64,000 nt of DNA from an uncultured Clostridia bacterium (lineage in GTDB: Bacteria > Bacillota > Clostridia > Oscillospirales > Ruminococcaceae). The stretch is from positions 1-64,000 of the forward strand of contig CALWNQ010000009.1 of NCBI GenBank assembly GCA_944382875.1, given 5' to 3'. Position numbers and translations under genes: made by a program. Shown in pieces: positions 9,188-17,527 of the stretch (the stretch's first letter is position 1; every line of letters begins with the position of its first letter). The notes under the pieces are model-generated. The model worked only from the letters and a program-made list of their open reading frames with translations. It was not told the DNA's origin and did no database searches.

Positions 9188-11086
9188 TTATTCAGTCATC
9201 AGATCGCACACCGCATTGGAGAACGCCACCGGATCTTCAATCGGCAGCCCCTCTATGAGCAGCGCCTGGTTGTACAAAAGCCCTGTATAGGATTTTACCT
9301 TGTCAGGCTGTGTGCCAAACAGCTCTTTCAGTTTGGCGAATACGGGGTGATCCGGATTGATTTCCAGCACCCGCTCCGCCTGAACCTTCTGGTCGCCGGG
9401 CATGGTGTTGAGCACCTTTTCCATCTCGAGCGAAATACCGCCGTCGGCACTCAGGCAGACCGGATAGGATTTCAGACGGCTTGAAAGACGAACGTCTTTC
9501 ACTTTGCCTTCCAGCGAATCCTTCATCATCCGGAGCAGCTCCTTGCTTTCCTCGGCACGCGCCTTGTTTTCCTCGGTTTCCGCCGTTTCTTCGATGCCCA
9601 GATCCTTGTCGGCTGCGGAGCGGAATTCCTTGCCGTCAAAGTCCCGCATCATCCGGAGCGCGAATTCATCCACATCGTCGGTAAGATAAAGGATTTCGTA
9701 ACCGTGGTCTTTCAGCAGTTCCGTCTGGGGCAGACGGTCGATCTTCTCCACAGTTTCACCGCAGGCGTAGTAAATATACTTCTGGTCTTCTTTCATCCGT
9801 TCCTTATATTCCGCAAGGGTCACCAGCTTCTTTTCGGAAGAGGAATAGAAGAGCAGCAGATCCTGCAAAACGTCCTTGTGAGCGCCGTAATCGCTGTAAA
9901 CGCCATATTTCAGGGTTAAGCCAAACGCCTTGAAGAAGGTTTCGTACTTCTCGCGGTCCTTTTCCAGCATGGATTTGAGCTCGCTCTTGATCTTTTTGGT
10001 CAGACGGTCGGCAATCAGTTTGAGCTGCCGGTCGTGCTGGAGCATTTCACGGGAGATGTTAAGCGAAAGGTCCTGCGAATCCACAAGGCCACGGACAAAG
10101 CTGAAATAATCCGGCAGCAGGTCGGCACATTTGTCCATAATTAAAACGCCGCTCGCGTAGAGCTGCAGGCCTTTCTGATATTCCTTGGTATAGAAATCAA
10201 AGGGCGGACGCGCCGGGATAAAGAGCAGTGCATTGTAGGTTGCAGCGCCCTCCGTACTGGAATGGATCACAGCAAGCGGATCCTGGAAGTCAAAGAATTT
10301 TTCCTTGTAGAAGTTGTTGTAATCCTCCGGTTTCAACTCACTGCGGTTCTTTTTCCAGATCGGAACCATGCTGTTCAGGGTTTCGTCCTCCATCACGGTT
10401 TCGTACTCGGCCGGTTTTTCGTCGGTACCGGTTCCCTCTTTCAGATGGCTGTGCTCCACCTGCATCTTGATCGGATAACGGATGTAATCCGAATACTTTT
10501 TCACCAGTCCCTGCAAACGATAGGTTTCCAGGAACTCGTCGTAATTCTCGTCCTCGGTGCTCTGCTTGATGGTCAGAATAATGTCGGTGCCGTGAGAAGC
10601 TTTTTCCGCTTCCTCGATGGTATAACCCTCGGCTCCCTCGGACTCCCACTTCCAGGCTTTATCCGACCCATAAGGCTTGGAGATTACCGTTACCTTATCG
10701 CTAACCATAAAGGCGGAGTAAAAACCAACGCCAAACTGTCCGATAATGTCGATGTCTTCTTTCTGCTCATTATCCTTTTTAAAAGCAAGTGAACCGCTCT
10801 GCGCAATCACACCCAAATTGTTTTCCAAGTCGTTTTCATCCATTCCGATGCCGTTATCCGAAATGGTCAGGGTACGCGCTTCCTTATTCGGAGTAATGCG
10901 GATGGTAAAGTCATCCCGGTTCAGACCGGTAATATTCTCGTTGAGTGCGCGATAATACAGTTTATCGATTGCGTCGCTCGCGTTGGAAATCAGTTCCCGC
11001 AGGAAAATTTCCCGATGGGTGTAAATCGAATGAATCATCATATCCAGAAGCCGTTTGGATTCTGCTTTAAACTCTCTGGTAGCCAT
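9188..11086 (-). CDS. htpG: Chaperone HtpG (bacterial Hsp90)
   Basis: 632 aa, full length. The N-terminal GHKL ATPase contains [11 protein letters not shown] (about 32), DNGIGM (about 80) and [11 protein letters not shown] (about 120). The middle domain carries the family stretch [10 protein letters not shown], and a C-terminal dimerisation domain follows. It folds and remodels client proteins using ATP in the cytosol. It is a single-gene unit with its own terminator. Its leader holds a perfect CIRCE inverted repeat, so repression by HrcA is expected; this differs from B. subtilis, where htpG is not in the CIRCE regulon. Confidence 0.97.
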   Translation of the reverse strand: MATREFKAESKRLLDMMIHSIYTHREIFLRELISNASDAIDKLYYRALNENITGLNRDDFTIRITPNKEARTLTISDNGIGMDENDLENNLGVIAQSGSLAFKKDNEQKEDIDIIGQFGVGFYSAFMVSDKVTVISKPYGSDKAWKWESEGAEGYTIEEAEKASHGTDIILTIKQSTEDENYDEFLETYRLQGLVKKYSDYIRYPIKMQVEHSHLKEGTGTDEKPAEYETVMEDETLNSMVPIWKKNRSELKPEDYNNFYKEKFFDFQDPLAVIHSSTEGAATYNALLFIPARPPFDFYTKEYQKGLQLYASGVLIMDKCADLLPDYFSFVRGLVDSQDLSLNISREMLQHDRQLKLIADRLTKKIKSELKSMLEKDREKYETFFKAFGLTLKYGVYSDYGAHKDVLQDLLLFYSSSEKKLVTLAEYKERMKEDQKYIYYACGETVEKIDRLPQTELLKDHGYEILYLTDDVDEFALRMMRDFDGKEFRSAADKDLGIEETAETEENKARAEESKELLRMMKDSLEGKVKDVRLSSRLKSYPVCLSADGGISLEMEKVLNTMPGDQKVQAERVLEINPDHPVFAKLKELFGTQPDKVKSYTGLLYNQALLIEGLPIEDPVAFSNAVCDLMTE

Positions 11087-11114
11087 AGTGTCTCACATGC
11101 CTTTCTCTATCGTT

Positions 11115-11141
11115 TTAGCACTCTTTTTATTTGAGTGCTAA
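11115..11141 (-). promoter_or_regulatory. CIRCE operator (HrcA-binding site) of htpG
   Basis: The sequence matches the consensus TTAGCACTC-N9-GAGTGCTAA in all 18 conserved bases, with spacer TTTTTATTT. It lies immediately downstream of the htpG -10 box, where bound HrcA would block transcription. Confidence 0.95.
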
Positions 11142-11150
11142 CTATTTTTC

Positions 11151-11178
11151 ATTATACAACTGCCCACCAAAAAATCAA
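11151..11178 (-). promoter_or_regulatory. htpG promoter
   Basis: On the minus strand TTGATT (11173-11178) and TATAAT (11151-11156) are separated by 16 nt. The CIRCE element begins 9 nt downstream of the -10 box. Confidence 0.7.
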
Positions 11179-11235
11179 GGGGATTTGTCTTATTTTTAAG
11201 AATTGTTTACATTTACGAAATATTTTTTCAAAAGC

Positions 11236-11267
11236 AAAGCTGTAAAGCACTATCGCTTCACAGCTTT
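11236..11267 (-). terminator. Terminator after the PAP2 phosphatase gene
   Basis: A 13-bp stem with one G-T type mismatch and a 6-nt loop lies just past the stop of the PAP2 gene, followed by a short T-rich tract on the minus strand. Confidence 0.6.
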
Positions 11268-11273
11268 TTCGCC

Positions 11274-11837
11274 TTATTTTTCAACTTTCTTTCGATCATG
11301 TTCCTTCATAAAACGAAAAATCTGCATTTCCAAGAGCCAGCCGGCACCTCCCGCTAACAGCCCGATCAGCATACCGACTGCCACATCGGACGGATAATGA
11401 ACATAGAGGTACATTCTGGAAAAAGCAATCAATACAGCCAGCACCAGTGCCGGAATCCCGATTTTCCGGCTATACAACACCATGGCTGTTGCCGCAGCAA
11501 AAGAAGCGGATGTATGCCCCGACGGGAAAGATGGATCGGTTGGCGGTTCAACCAAAAGCCCTGTAAAACCATTGGCTTCGAACGGACGAATCCGGTCGAA
11601 TATTGGCTTCACAATTAAATTGGTAACCAGAAGACTAAAGAGAAGTGCAATCGCCGCTGCAACCCCGATCCGCCGCGTCTTTTTAAAACACAAAAGCAGC
11701 ACCGTTGCAAGGATCCAAACAATCCCGATATCGCCAAGCGCCGTGATCCCAGGCATTATAAAATCGAGCCACCCTGTTCGGAGATTCGTTTGGATCCAAT
11801 CCAATATGACATTATCCGCCCCGAGAATCCATTCCAT
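11274..11837 (-). CDS. PAP2-family membrane phosphatase
   Basis: 187 aa from an ATG with GGGAGG 7 nt upstream. All three family motifs are present: K-P-I-F-D-R-I-R-P (KX6RP-like, about 75), SFPSGHT (about 98) and S-R-M-Y-L-Y-V-H-Y-P-S-D (about 140). Several hydrophobic segments indicate an integral membrane enzyme with an outward-facing active site. Family members dephosphorylate undecaprenyl pyrophosphate or phosphatidylglycerol phosphate; which applies cannot be told. It is a single-gene unit. Confidence 0.92.
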   Translation of the reverse strand: MEWILGADNVILDWIQTNLRTGWLDFIMPGITALGDIGIVWILATVLLLCFKKTRRIGVAAAIALLFSLLVTNLIVKPIFDRIRPFEANGFTGLLVEPPTDPSFPSGHTSASFAAATAMVLYSRKIGIPALVLAVLIAFSRMYLYVHYPSDVAVGMLIGLLAGGAGWLLEMQIFRFMKEHDRKKVEK

Positions 11838-11934
11838 GACACAACCTCCCTTTTCTTTAGTATAATCAATATTCTGTCGAATAGCAAGCAAAACCTTTGC
11901 ATTTGAAGAAATTTCACAAGATTATAGAAATGCC

Positions 11935-11963
11935 TTGATTTTTTTATGTATATATGCTATAAT
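11935..11963 (+). promoter_or_regulatory. Promoter of the cytidylate-kinase-like gene
   Basis: TTGATT and TATAAT are separated by 17 nt, about 50 nt before the start codon. Confidence 0.7.
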
Positions 11964-12014
11964 TATTTCACAGATGAGAGATTCTGTATCATCAAAAAGA
12001 ACGGAGTGATCCAT

Positions 12015-12650
12015 ATGGCAAACACTCAAACCATCATCACAATCAGCAGACAATACGGCAGCGGCGGCCGCTTTATCGGGCGCAAGCTTGCAGAAGCTCT
12101 GGACATTCCTTTCTATGACAAAGAAATCATCCTACGCGCTGCCGAAGAAAGCGGCATTAGCCGGGAAGTTCTGGAACAATTGGAAGAAAAGCCCACCAAC
12201 AGCCTGCTGTATAGCCTTTCGCTTAATGCCGGCCTGTTCCGCGGAGGAACCGTCGCGCCGGAGCTCCCGCTCAGCGACCGTGTTTTCCTCGTCCAATCGG
12301 ATGCTATCCGCAAAATGGCGGACCAGGGTCCATGCGTCATTGTAGGACGCTGTTCGGAGTATGTTCTGCGTGGACGCAAAGACTGCGTCAATGTCTTCCT
12401 CTATTCTGATATGGAGGACCGGATCAGACGCGCTACCACCTATTATGGTCTGTCACCCGAGAAAGCCAAAGAAAAACTCCAGAAAATGGACAAAAAGCGG
12501 GCTGCCTATCACAACTTCTACACCAGTATGAAGTGGGGACAGGCAGAACATTATGACATCTGTATCAACACCGCAACACTGGGAATTGACGGCACAGTTG
12601 AGCTGATTGAAAATTTTGTCAAGCTAAAAGAAAACATGGCAAAAGAATAA
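12015..12650 (+). CDS. Cytidylate kinase-like family protein
   Basis: 211 aa, starting at the ATG downstream of a GGAGTG motif; the upstream in-frame ATG lies within the promoter. The N-terminus has ISRQYGSGGRFIGRKLAE, a P-loop-like segment without the classical GKS/T, followed by YDKEII and a VIVGRCSEYVL stretch. This is the pattern of the small stand-alone cytidylate-kinase-like family common in Clostridia, distinct from Cmk. The physiological substrate is not established. It is flanked by its own promoter and terminator. Confidence 0.8.
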   Translation: MANTQTIITISRQYGSGGRFIGRKLAEALDIPFYDKEIILRAAEESGISREVLEQLEEKPTNSLLYSLSLNAGLFRGGTVAPELPLSDRVFLVQSDAIRKMADQGPCVIVGRCSEYVLRGRKDCVNVFLYSDMEDRIRRATTYYGLSPEKAKEKLQKMDKKRAAYHNFYTSMKWGQAEHYDICINTATLGIDGTVELIENFVKLKENMAKE

Positions 12651-12656
12651 TTTCAT

Positions 12657-12683
12657 GGGGACGGCATGGGCTGTCCCCTTTTT
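12657..12683 (+). terminator. Terminator of the cytidylate-kinase-like gene
   Basis: A GGGGAC/GTCCCC stem with a 10-nt loop is followed by TTTTT. Confidence 0.65.
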
Positions 12684-12808
12684 GTTGTTTGCAAAGAAAA
12701 TCCGCTGTTTAATCACCTTTTCCGTTAAAAATCATATAATGCAGTACGGAAACCCTGCGGCGCTTATCTGCCTCATGGGTCCGCCAATATAAGATTAGGA
12801 GGATGATT

Positions 12809-13630
12809 ATGGCAGATTCCAACGTAACTTCCGGAACCGGCGCGCCAGTTGGCACAAACTGCTTCAAGGAAGCCGTCTGTGTAAGTGCCGGCAGAGTGTA
12901 CGATTCCTGTTCTTCCAAAGACTGCCTGGAAGACCTGCGTGTCTGGTTTCTTGATTCAGCCCAGACCGCTGTGGATACAGCGCAGAGCATCAAATGCCGC
13001 ACAGTAGAGGTTCTGAATGTTTGGATGGAAGTAGAAGCCATCCCGTTCAACAAGGGCTTTTACTCAGTCGACATGACCTATTACTTCCTGGTTACTCTGG
13101 ATGTATACCAGGGAACCGCCGTCCCACCTGTAGCAGTACAGGGCGTTGCCGCTTTCAACAAAAAGGTAATTCTGTACGGCTCCGAGGGAAGTGTTAAAAC
13201 CTTCTCTTCCATGAATTCGTTTGATCCTTCCTCTCCAACCGACTGTACAACCGCTTCCGACTGTCCTGCCGCAAAAGTCCAGGTAGTCAACCCCATCCTG
13301 CTTTCCTGCCGCCTCTGCGACTGCGCTTCCACCCAGGCGGAACTCCCCATCCCGGCTTGTATTCTCAGCCGACTGGGCACAGGCTCTCTTCCCACAAATC
13401 CGCAGCGTTCTGTTTGCGTGAGCATCGGAATTTTCTCGATTGTCCAGTTGGAACGTGATGTTCAAATGATGATCCCCGTATATGATTTTTGCCTGCCTGA
13501 TAAAGAATGTGCTTCCGGCGGCAATGTCTCCGAGGATCCTTGTGAACTCTTCCGCCGCATCAAATTCCCGGTCAACGAGTTTTTCCCTCCTCGCCTTGCG
13601 GAACTTGACTGCGAAGACTCAATTTCGTAA
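12809..13630 (+). CDS. Cysteine-rich protein of unknown function
   Basis: 273 aa from the second of two close ATGs, because AGGAGG lies 6 nt before it and abuts the first. There are 16 cysteines, several in pairs (SCSSKDC, DCTTASDC, SCRLCDC), plus a central hydrophobic, aromatic-rich stretch (FYSVDMTYYFLVTLDVYQG). There is no signal peptide or membrane segment. I recognise the type only as a conserved hypothetical of Clostridia. The many Cys residues in a protein without export signal recall spore-coat or exosporium proteins or metal-binding proteins; this is speculation. It is transcribed alone between two terminators. Confidence 0.7.
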   Translation: MADSNVTSGTGAPVGTNCFKEAVCVSAGRVYDSCSSKDCLEDLRVWFLDSAQTAVDTAQSIKCRTVEVLNVWMEVEAIPFNKGFYSVDMTYYFLVTLDVYQGTAVPPVAVQGVAAFNKKVILYGSEGSVKTFSSMNSFDPSSPTDCTTASDCPAAKVQVVNPILLSCRLCDCASTQAELPIPACILSRLGTGSLPTNPQRSVCVSIGIFSIVQLERDVQMMIPVYDFCLPDKECASGGNVSEDPCELFRRIKFPVNEFFPPRLAELDCEDSIS

Positions 13631-13640
13631 CAGACTCTTT

Positions 13641-13672
13641 GCCGTACAGCATAAAGCTGTGCGGCTTTTTAT
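13641..13672 (+). terminator. Terminator of the Cys-rich gene
   Basis: A 10-bp stem (GCCGTACAGC/GCTGTGCGGC) with a 5-nt loop is followed by TTTTTATTTT. Confidence 0.85.
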
Positions 13673-13699
13673 TTTCATTAGGAGTTTTCTGTTTATCTA

Positions 13700-13728
13700 T
13701 TGCAATTTTGTTGTAAATCCGGTATAAT
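13700..13728 (+). promoter_or_regulatory. fba promoter
   Basis: TTGCAA and TATAAT are separated by 17 nt, about 67 nt before the fba start. Confidence 0.65.
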
Positions 13729-13794
13729 AAGGATAATGTTATGGAAATAACAAACCGGGTTTTCCCGGGAAATTAAAAATGGAGGGTGCTACTC

Positions 13795-14658
13795 ATGTTA
13801 GTTTCCGCAAAAGAAATGCTCACCAAAGCAAAAGCCGGCAAATACGCTGTTGGCCAATTCAACATCAACAATCTGGAATGGACCAAAGCCATCCTGCTGA
13901 CTGCTGAAGAACAGAAATCTCCCGTTATCCTCGGCGTTTCCGAAGGCGCAGGCAAATACATGTGCGGTTTCAAAACTGTTGCAAGCATGGTCAAAGCCAT
14001 GATCGAAGAATTGAACATCACTGTTCCGGTTGCACTGCATCTGGACCACGGCTCCTACGAAGGCGCGAAAAAGTGCATCGAAGCTGGCTTCTCTTCCATC
14101 ATGTTCGATGGTTCTCACTACCCGATCGAAGAAAATGTAGAAAAGACCAAAGAACTGGTTGCCATCTGCAATGAAAAAGGTCTGTCTCTCGAAGCGGAAG
14201 TTGGCGCGATCGGCGGCGAAGAAGATGGCGTTGTTGGTATGGGTGAATGCGCAGACCCCAATGAATGCAAAATGATTGCTGACCTGGGTGTTACCATGCT
14301 GGCTGCCGGCATCGGCAATATTCACGGCAAATACCCCGAAAACTGGGCTGGCCTGAGCTTTGAAACTCTGGCTGCTGTCGAAGAGAAGGTCGGCGATATG
14401 CCTCTGGTTCTGCACGGCGGCACCGGCATTCCCGCGGACATGATTAAGAAGGCGATTTCTCTCGGCGTTGCCAAAATCAACGTCAACACCGAATGCCAGC
14501 TCGCTTTTGCGGACGCTACCCGCAAATACATTGAAGCCGGCAAGGATCTCCAGGGCAAAGGTTTTGACCCCCGCAAACTGCTTGCTCCCGGCTTTGAAGC
14601 AATCAAAGCAACTGTTAAAGAAAAAATGGAGCTGTTCGGCTCTGTCAACAAAGCGTAA
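13795..14658 (+). CDS. fba: Class II fructose-bisphosphate aldolase
   Basis: 287 aa; the ATG at 13795 has GGAGGG 8 nt upstream. This zinc aldolase cleaves fructose 1,6-bisphosphate to DHAP and glyceraldehyde 3-phosphate in glycolysis. Family signatures are the catalytic and metal segment HLDHGS (about 80), AEVGAIGGEEDG (about 133), GIGNIHGKYP (about 173), HGGTGIP (about 208) and INVNTE (about 230). The coding region uses a noticeably restricted codon set (GAA, AAA, GGC, CTG), as expected of a highly expressed gene. It has its own promoter and terminator. Confidence 0.97.
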   Translation: MLVSAKEMLTKAKAGKYAVGQFNINNLEWTKAILLTAEEQKSPVILGVSEGAGKYMCGFKTVASMVKAMIEELNITVPVALHLDHGSYEGAKKCIEAGFSSIMFDGSHYPIEENVEKTKELVAICNEKGLSLEAEVGAIGGEEDGVVGMGECADPNECKMIADLGVTMLAAGIGNIHGKYPENWAGLSFETLAAVEEKVGDMPLVLHGGTGIPADMIKKAISLGVAKINVNTECQLAFADATRKYIEAGKDLQGKGFDPRKLLAPGFEAIKATVKEKMELFGSVNKA

Positions 14659-14672
14659 GCAGCTTTCAAAAG

Positions 14673-14698
14673 CCGTCGCAGCAATGCGGCGGTTTTTT
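14673..14698 (+). terminator. fba terminator
   Basis: An 8-bp stem (CCGTCGCA/TGCGGCGG) with a 4-nt loop is followed by TTTTTT. Confidence 0.85.
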
Positions 14699-14718
14699 GT
14701 TTTCAGAAAGGAGTACCA

Positions 14719-14880
14719 ATGGGACCGATTCTTTACACTGTAAAACAGATCATGGGCGATTATGCCTTATTATTGAGCGATGAAGGAGTGGAAAATCAAG
14801 TAGCAATGGCACTGCTCCCGCCCGGTATTGATGAAGGAGACCACGTTCTGTGGGAAAATCTCACTTATACAATCGTATAA
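14719..14880 (+). CDS. Small 53-aa protein (DUF3006-like)
   Basis: 53 aa, starting at an ATG with AAAGGAG 5 nt upstream and ending just before a strong terminator. Its pattern, Y-T-V-K-Q-I-M-G-D-Y-A-L-L, then LLPPGIDEGDHVLWENLTY, resembles the small DUF3006 beta-barrel proteins (a repeated strand followed by LP-x-G-x-x-EGD). The ribosome binding site, clean boundaries and acidic composition support a real gene. The function is unknown. It may be reached by readthrough of the fba terminator. Confidence 0.65.
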   Translation: MGPILYTVKQIMGDYALLLSDEGVENQVAMALLPPGIDEGDHVLWENLTYTIV

Positions 14881-14883
14881 CGA

Positions 14884-14912
14884 AAAAGCTCCCGTTTCAA
14901 ACGGGAGCTTTT
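14884..14912. terminator. Bidirectional terminator
   Basis: The inverted repeat AAAGCTCCCGTTT/AAACGGGAGCTTT is flanked by A and T runs and separates convergent genes. Confidence 0.85.
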
Positions 14913-14926
14913 GTTATCTTAATGAA

Positions 14927-15889
14927 TCAACCGCGATAGCCGCGATATTTGCGAATCGCTTCGAGCAGCGCAGCTACATTCTCTACCGGAACTTCCTTGC
15001 CAATTTCGATATTCAAGCCAAGGCCGCCTTCGGGCAGATAAAGCCGTTCCACTGCTTCGCGGACATGGTCATCCAATTCAGATGGAGTCGCAAACGGGAA
15101 AAGCTGCCGGTCAAGATCGAGATTGATCGGAATTTTGCCTTTGCAGACACGCTCCAGGTTGTCCAAACCGTTCGCACGGAACTGCGGGTTGATCATGTCG
15201 ACACCGCACTCCTGCAGATCGGGCATAATTTCATAAATCATGCCATCGGTGTGCATGTAAACATAGCGGCCGGTTTCTTTGACAAGAGAATACAGTTTCT
15301 TGAATGCCGGTTTCAGGTACTTCCGCCACTTGGTGGGGCCGATTGCAAGGCCTTTCTGCATGCCAAGATCATCACCAAAAAAGACAATCTTGCCTGCCTT
15401 TGGAAGGATTGCTTCAATCTGGCGCATGTTGTATTCCACAACCTTGTCGATTAAAATCTGGATCTCATCACATTCTTCGGCAAAGTCAATCATCGCTTCC
15501 TCAAATCCGCGCAAATCGAGCAGGCGCAGGTACATAAAGCCGTGCGGGATCCGTCCGTCACGGTTTTCCGGAATTTTCAAAGTAAGGATATCCTCGCGGT
15601 TGGGAACAGGGTGCCCGGTTACGATGGACTCCATTCCTTCTTCCACGTTCTCCCATTTGCAACCCCATTCATCGGTAAAGGAACCAACGTGGTAGCTGGC
15701 GGGAGTATACTTTTCCAGATGGTCCAGATCCGGGATATTGGGGATAATATCCGGATAATCCTTGGCAAGTTTCACCAGCTCTTTGCCGTTTTTCATCCAA
15801 GCTGCCGGCAGCATCCCAAAAGAAACCGGAATTTCTTCCGGATGCTGCCAGGTCATTGCTTTTAATAAAAGTTCATTCCAATCGCTCAT
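14927..15889 (-). CDS. Uroporphyrinogen decarboxylase-family protein, paralogue 2
   Basis: 320 aa; of two adjacent ATGs the second (15889) is 6 nt from AGGAGG. The UroD-like TIM barrel is recognisable from GKIVFFGDDLGMQKGLAI, GPTKWRKYLKPAFKKL and the segment MHTDGMIYEIMPDLQECGVD. The position of the methyltransferase zinc motif H-x-C here reads H-x-D, so zinc-thiol chemistry like that of MtaA is doubtful. The length (320) is short for HemE-type enzymes. Paralogue 3 shares both the H-x-D and the DDLGMQ-type feature. The substrate is unknown. It is a single-gene unit. Confidence 0.8.
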   Translation of the reverse strand: MSDWNELLLKAMTWQHPEEIPVSFGMLPAAWMKNGKELVKLAKDYPDIIPNIPDLDHLEKYTPASYHVGSFTDEWGCKWENVEEGMESIVTGHPVPNREDILTLKIPENRDGRIPHGFMYLRLLDLRGFEEAMIDFAEECDEIQILIDKVVEYNMRQIEAILPKAGKIVFFGDDLGMQKGLAIGPTKWRKYLKPAFKKLYSLVKETGRYVYMHTDGMIYEIMPDLQECGVDMINPQFRANGLDNLERVCKGKIPINLDLDRQLFPFATPSELDDHVREAVERLYLPEGGLGLNIEIGKEVPVENVAALLEAIRKYRGYRG

Positions 15890-15978
15890 CATAAACCTCC
15901 TGCTTATGGCATCGCCGTTTTCTTTTATTTTAACACATTTTTTCTCTGTTTGCCTTTGATTTTGTGCACAATATAATT

Positions 15979-16710
15979 TCAAAGGTTTTTCTGCCATTCC
16001 ACAAGTCCGTTCCATATGGTAAGCGCAATCTTTTTTTGATAATCGTCAGAACAGAGCTTTTCACACTCCTCCGGATTCGAAAGGAACCCACATTCCAGCA
16101 GCACAATCGGGTTTTCCGCCTCCCAAAGCAAGTAGAGATTTTTTCCTCCCTCCTTGATCTGACGTTCATTTTCCGGTTGTAATTGCAATCGAAAAGAATC
16201 TTGTAGTATTTGAGCAAGCTGTTCGCTTTGCGGATGGTTTTTTCCGTAAAACATCTGCGCGCCGCTGTATTTAGATTGTTCAAATAGATTTTGATGAATG
16301 GACAATACAACCGCTTCCGGATGCGCATCCATTAAAGCAAGCCGATTATGCATATCCGACTTTTTGCGGGCGGAAATCCCTTCTAATTCCTCGTCACAGG
16401 TCATTTCATCCGTTTCCCTGGTCATATATACTGTGTAGCCCTGCAAAACAAGAAGATCCCGCAGCTTGAGCGCTATCGAAAGGTTGATATCTTTTTCGAT
16501 TGTCCCCCCGGCACCTACCGCACCACCATCCTCCCCACCATGCCCCGGATCCAGGATTACGGCCTGGGTTTCAAAAAAATCCTCGGTTTTTGCTTGTTCA
16601 ATTACTTGCTGCTTCCAAAGCTGTCCGGCTACATAAAACAGAATCATCATTCCAAGCAAAGCTGCAGCAATTCCCCAAAACCGGTTTTTTTTCGTGGATC
16701 GGTCCCTCAT
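15979..16710 (-). CDS. cwlD: N-acetylmuramoyl-L-alanine amidase CwlD (spore cortex)
   Basis: 243 aa from the ATG at 16710, preferred over an in-frame TTG upstream. One N-terminal transmembrane helix (about 12-32) anchors an Amidase_3 domain. Zinc and catalytic residues are seen in LDPGHGGEDGGA, the Glu in TIEKDINLSIALKL, SIHQN and the C-terminal VLLECGFLSN. The architecture and length match CwlD, which with GerS/PdaA makes muramic-delta-lactam in the spore cortex. Its presence argues that the organism sporulates. It follows the terminator of the large minus-strand operon and is probably expressed separately. Confidence 0.88.
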   Translation of the reverse strand: MRDRSTKKNRFWGIAAALLGMMILFYVAGQLWKQQVIEQAKTEDFFETQAVILDPGHGGEDGGAVGAGGTIEKDINLSIALKLRDLLVLQGYTVYMTRETDEMTCDEELEGISARKKSDMHNRLALMDAHPEAVVLSIHQNLFEQSKYSGAQMFYGKNHPQSEQLAQILQDSFRLQLQPENERQIKEGGKNLYLLWEAENPIVLLECGFLSNPEECEKLCSDDYQKKIALTIWNGLVEWQKNL

Positions 16711-16771
16711 GCGCTCACCCTTTCTTCCGGCCTTCAATCCAATTTATGCGCATAAAAACATCTTTATGCAA

Positions 16772-16804
16772 AAACGCCGCCGCATGAAATATGCGACAGC
16801 GTTT
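16772..16804 (-). terminator. Terminator of the nine-gene operon
   Basis: A long imperfect stem around CGCAT/ATGCG and AACGC/GCGTT is followed by TTTTTG on the minus strand, 5 nt after the membrane protein stop. Confidence 0.75.
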
Positions 16805-16808
16805 CTTT

Positions 16809-17504
16809 TTATCTTCTTTTTTTACGGCGAGCGGCAATCTTTTCGGGATCGTCCTTATACACCAGCTTATTCATTACCGAAAATCTCCTTGTGCCAAGGT
16901 AATAGCCCACTGTGCAGGCAGCAACATACAAAAGCGGAAGTAAGCACAGAATGACAAAAATTCCCCAACCAAGTCCATCAGTAGCAGGCATCGCTTCAAT
17001 CGCCGGCATGGTATCGGTTGCCTCCTGCGCCTCAACAGCAGCATGCGGAATTGCTCCGCCGCTCCCGTGCATGAGGTTGACAAAACCCCAGATAGGCGCA
17101 TTCAATAAACGGTAGATTGGCATAAAATCAAATGGAATAATCCGCACCATCGACAGCGCTAACGGAATCAATGTCAGCCAGGTGGGAATTGTCCCGATCA
17201 AGCCAGCCCGCAGACCTTTCCAAACATCCTTTTTCATTCTTCCGAATTGGACAAAATTGGCATCGCGATCACCTTGTCCCCACATGTAACTATACAGAAT
17301 TGGCAAGGTAATCAACAAGCATACTGCCTCCACTACAATTTTTCCCCATAAGGATTCCATCAAAGACGACAATGCAAGTACAACAACTATGCAGATGATC
17401 GTACTGATGAGCAGATTGAAAAAAGTCTGTAACGCAAGCCGCCACGTTTCATTTTTTAACGGCACTACCGGTGCTATCTTTTGATTGGGGGATTTGGAAT
17501 CCAT
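16809..17504 (-). CDS. Polytopic membrane protein of unknown function
   Basis: 231 aa; the ATG at 17504 is 8 nt from AGGAG, whereas the ATG at 17510 is too close. There are about five hydrophobic segments (about 25-50, 55-75, 105-125, 135-150, 175-200), a Met/Ala/Glu-rich loop containing TMPAIEAMPATDG and a strongly basic tail (RRKKRR). I do not recognise a family. It is the last gene of the operon that begins with the ThyX-like gene. The basic end suggests a cytosolic C-terminus. Confidence 0.7.
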   Translation of the reverse strand: MDSKSPNQKIAPVVPLKNETWRLALQTFFNLLISTIICIVVVLALSSLMESLWGKIVVEAVCLLITLPILYSYMWGQGDRDANFVQFGRMKKDVWKGLRAGLIGTIPTWLTLIPLALSMVRIIPFDFMPIYRLLNAPIWGFVNLMHGSGGAIPHAAVEAQEATDTMPAIEAMPATDGLGWGIFVILCLLPLLYVAACTVGYYLGTRRFSVMNKLVYKDDPEKIAARRKKRR

Positions 17505-17527
17505 AGTCATATCTCCTTTTTATGTCG

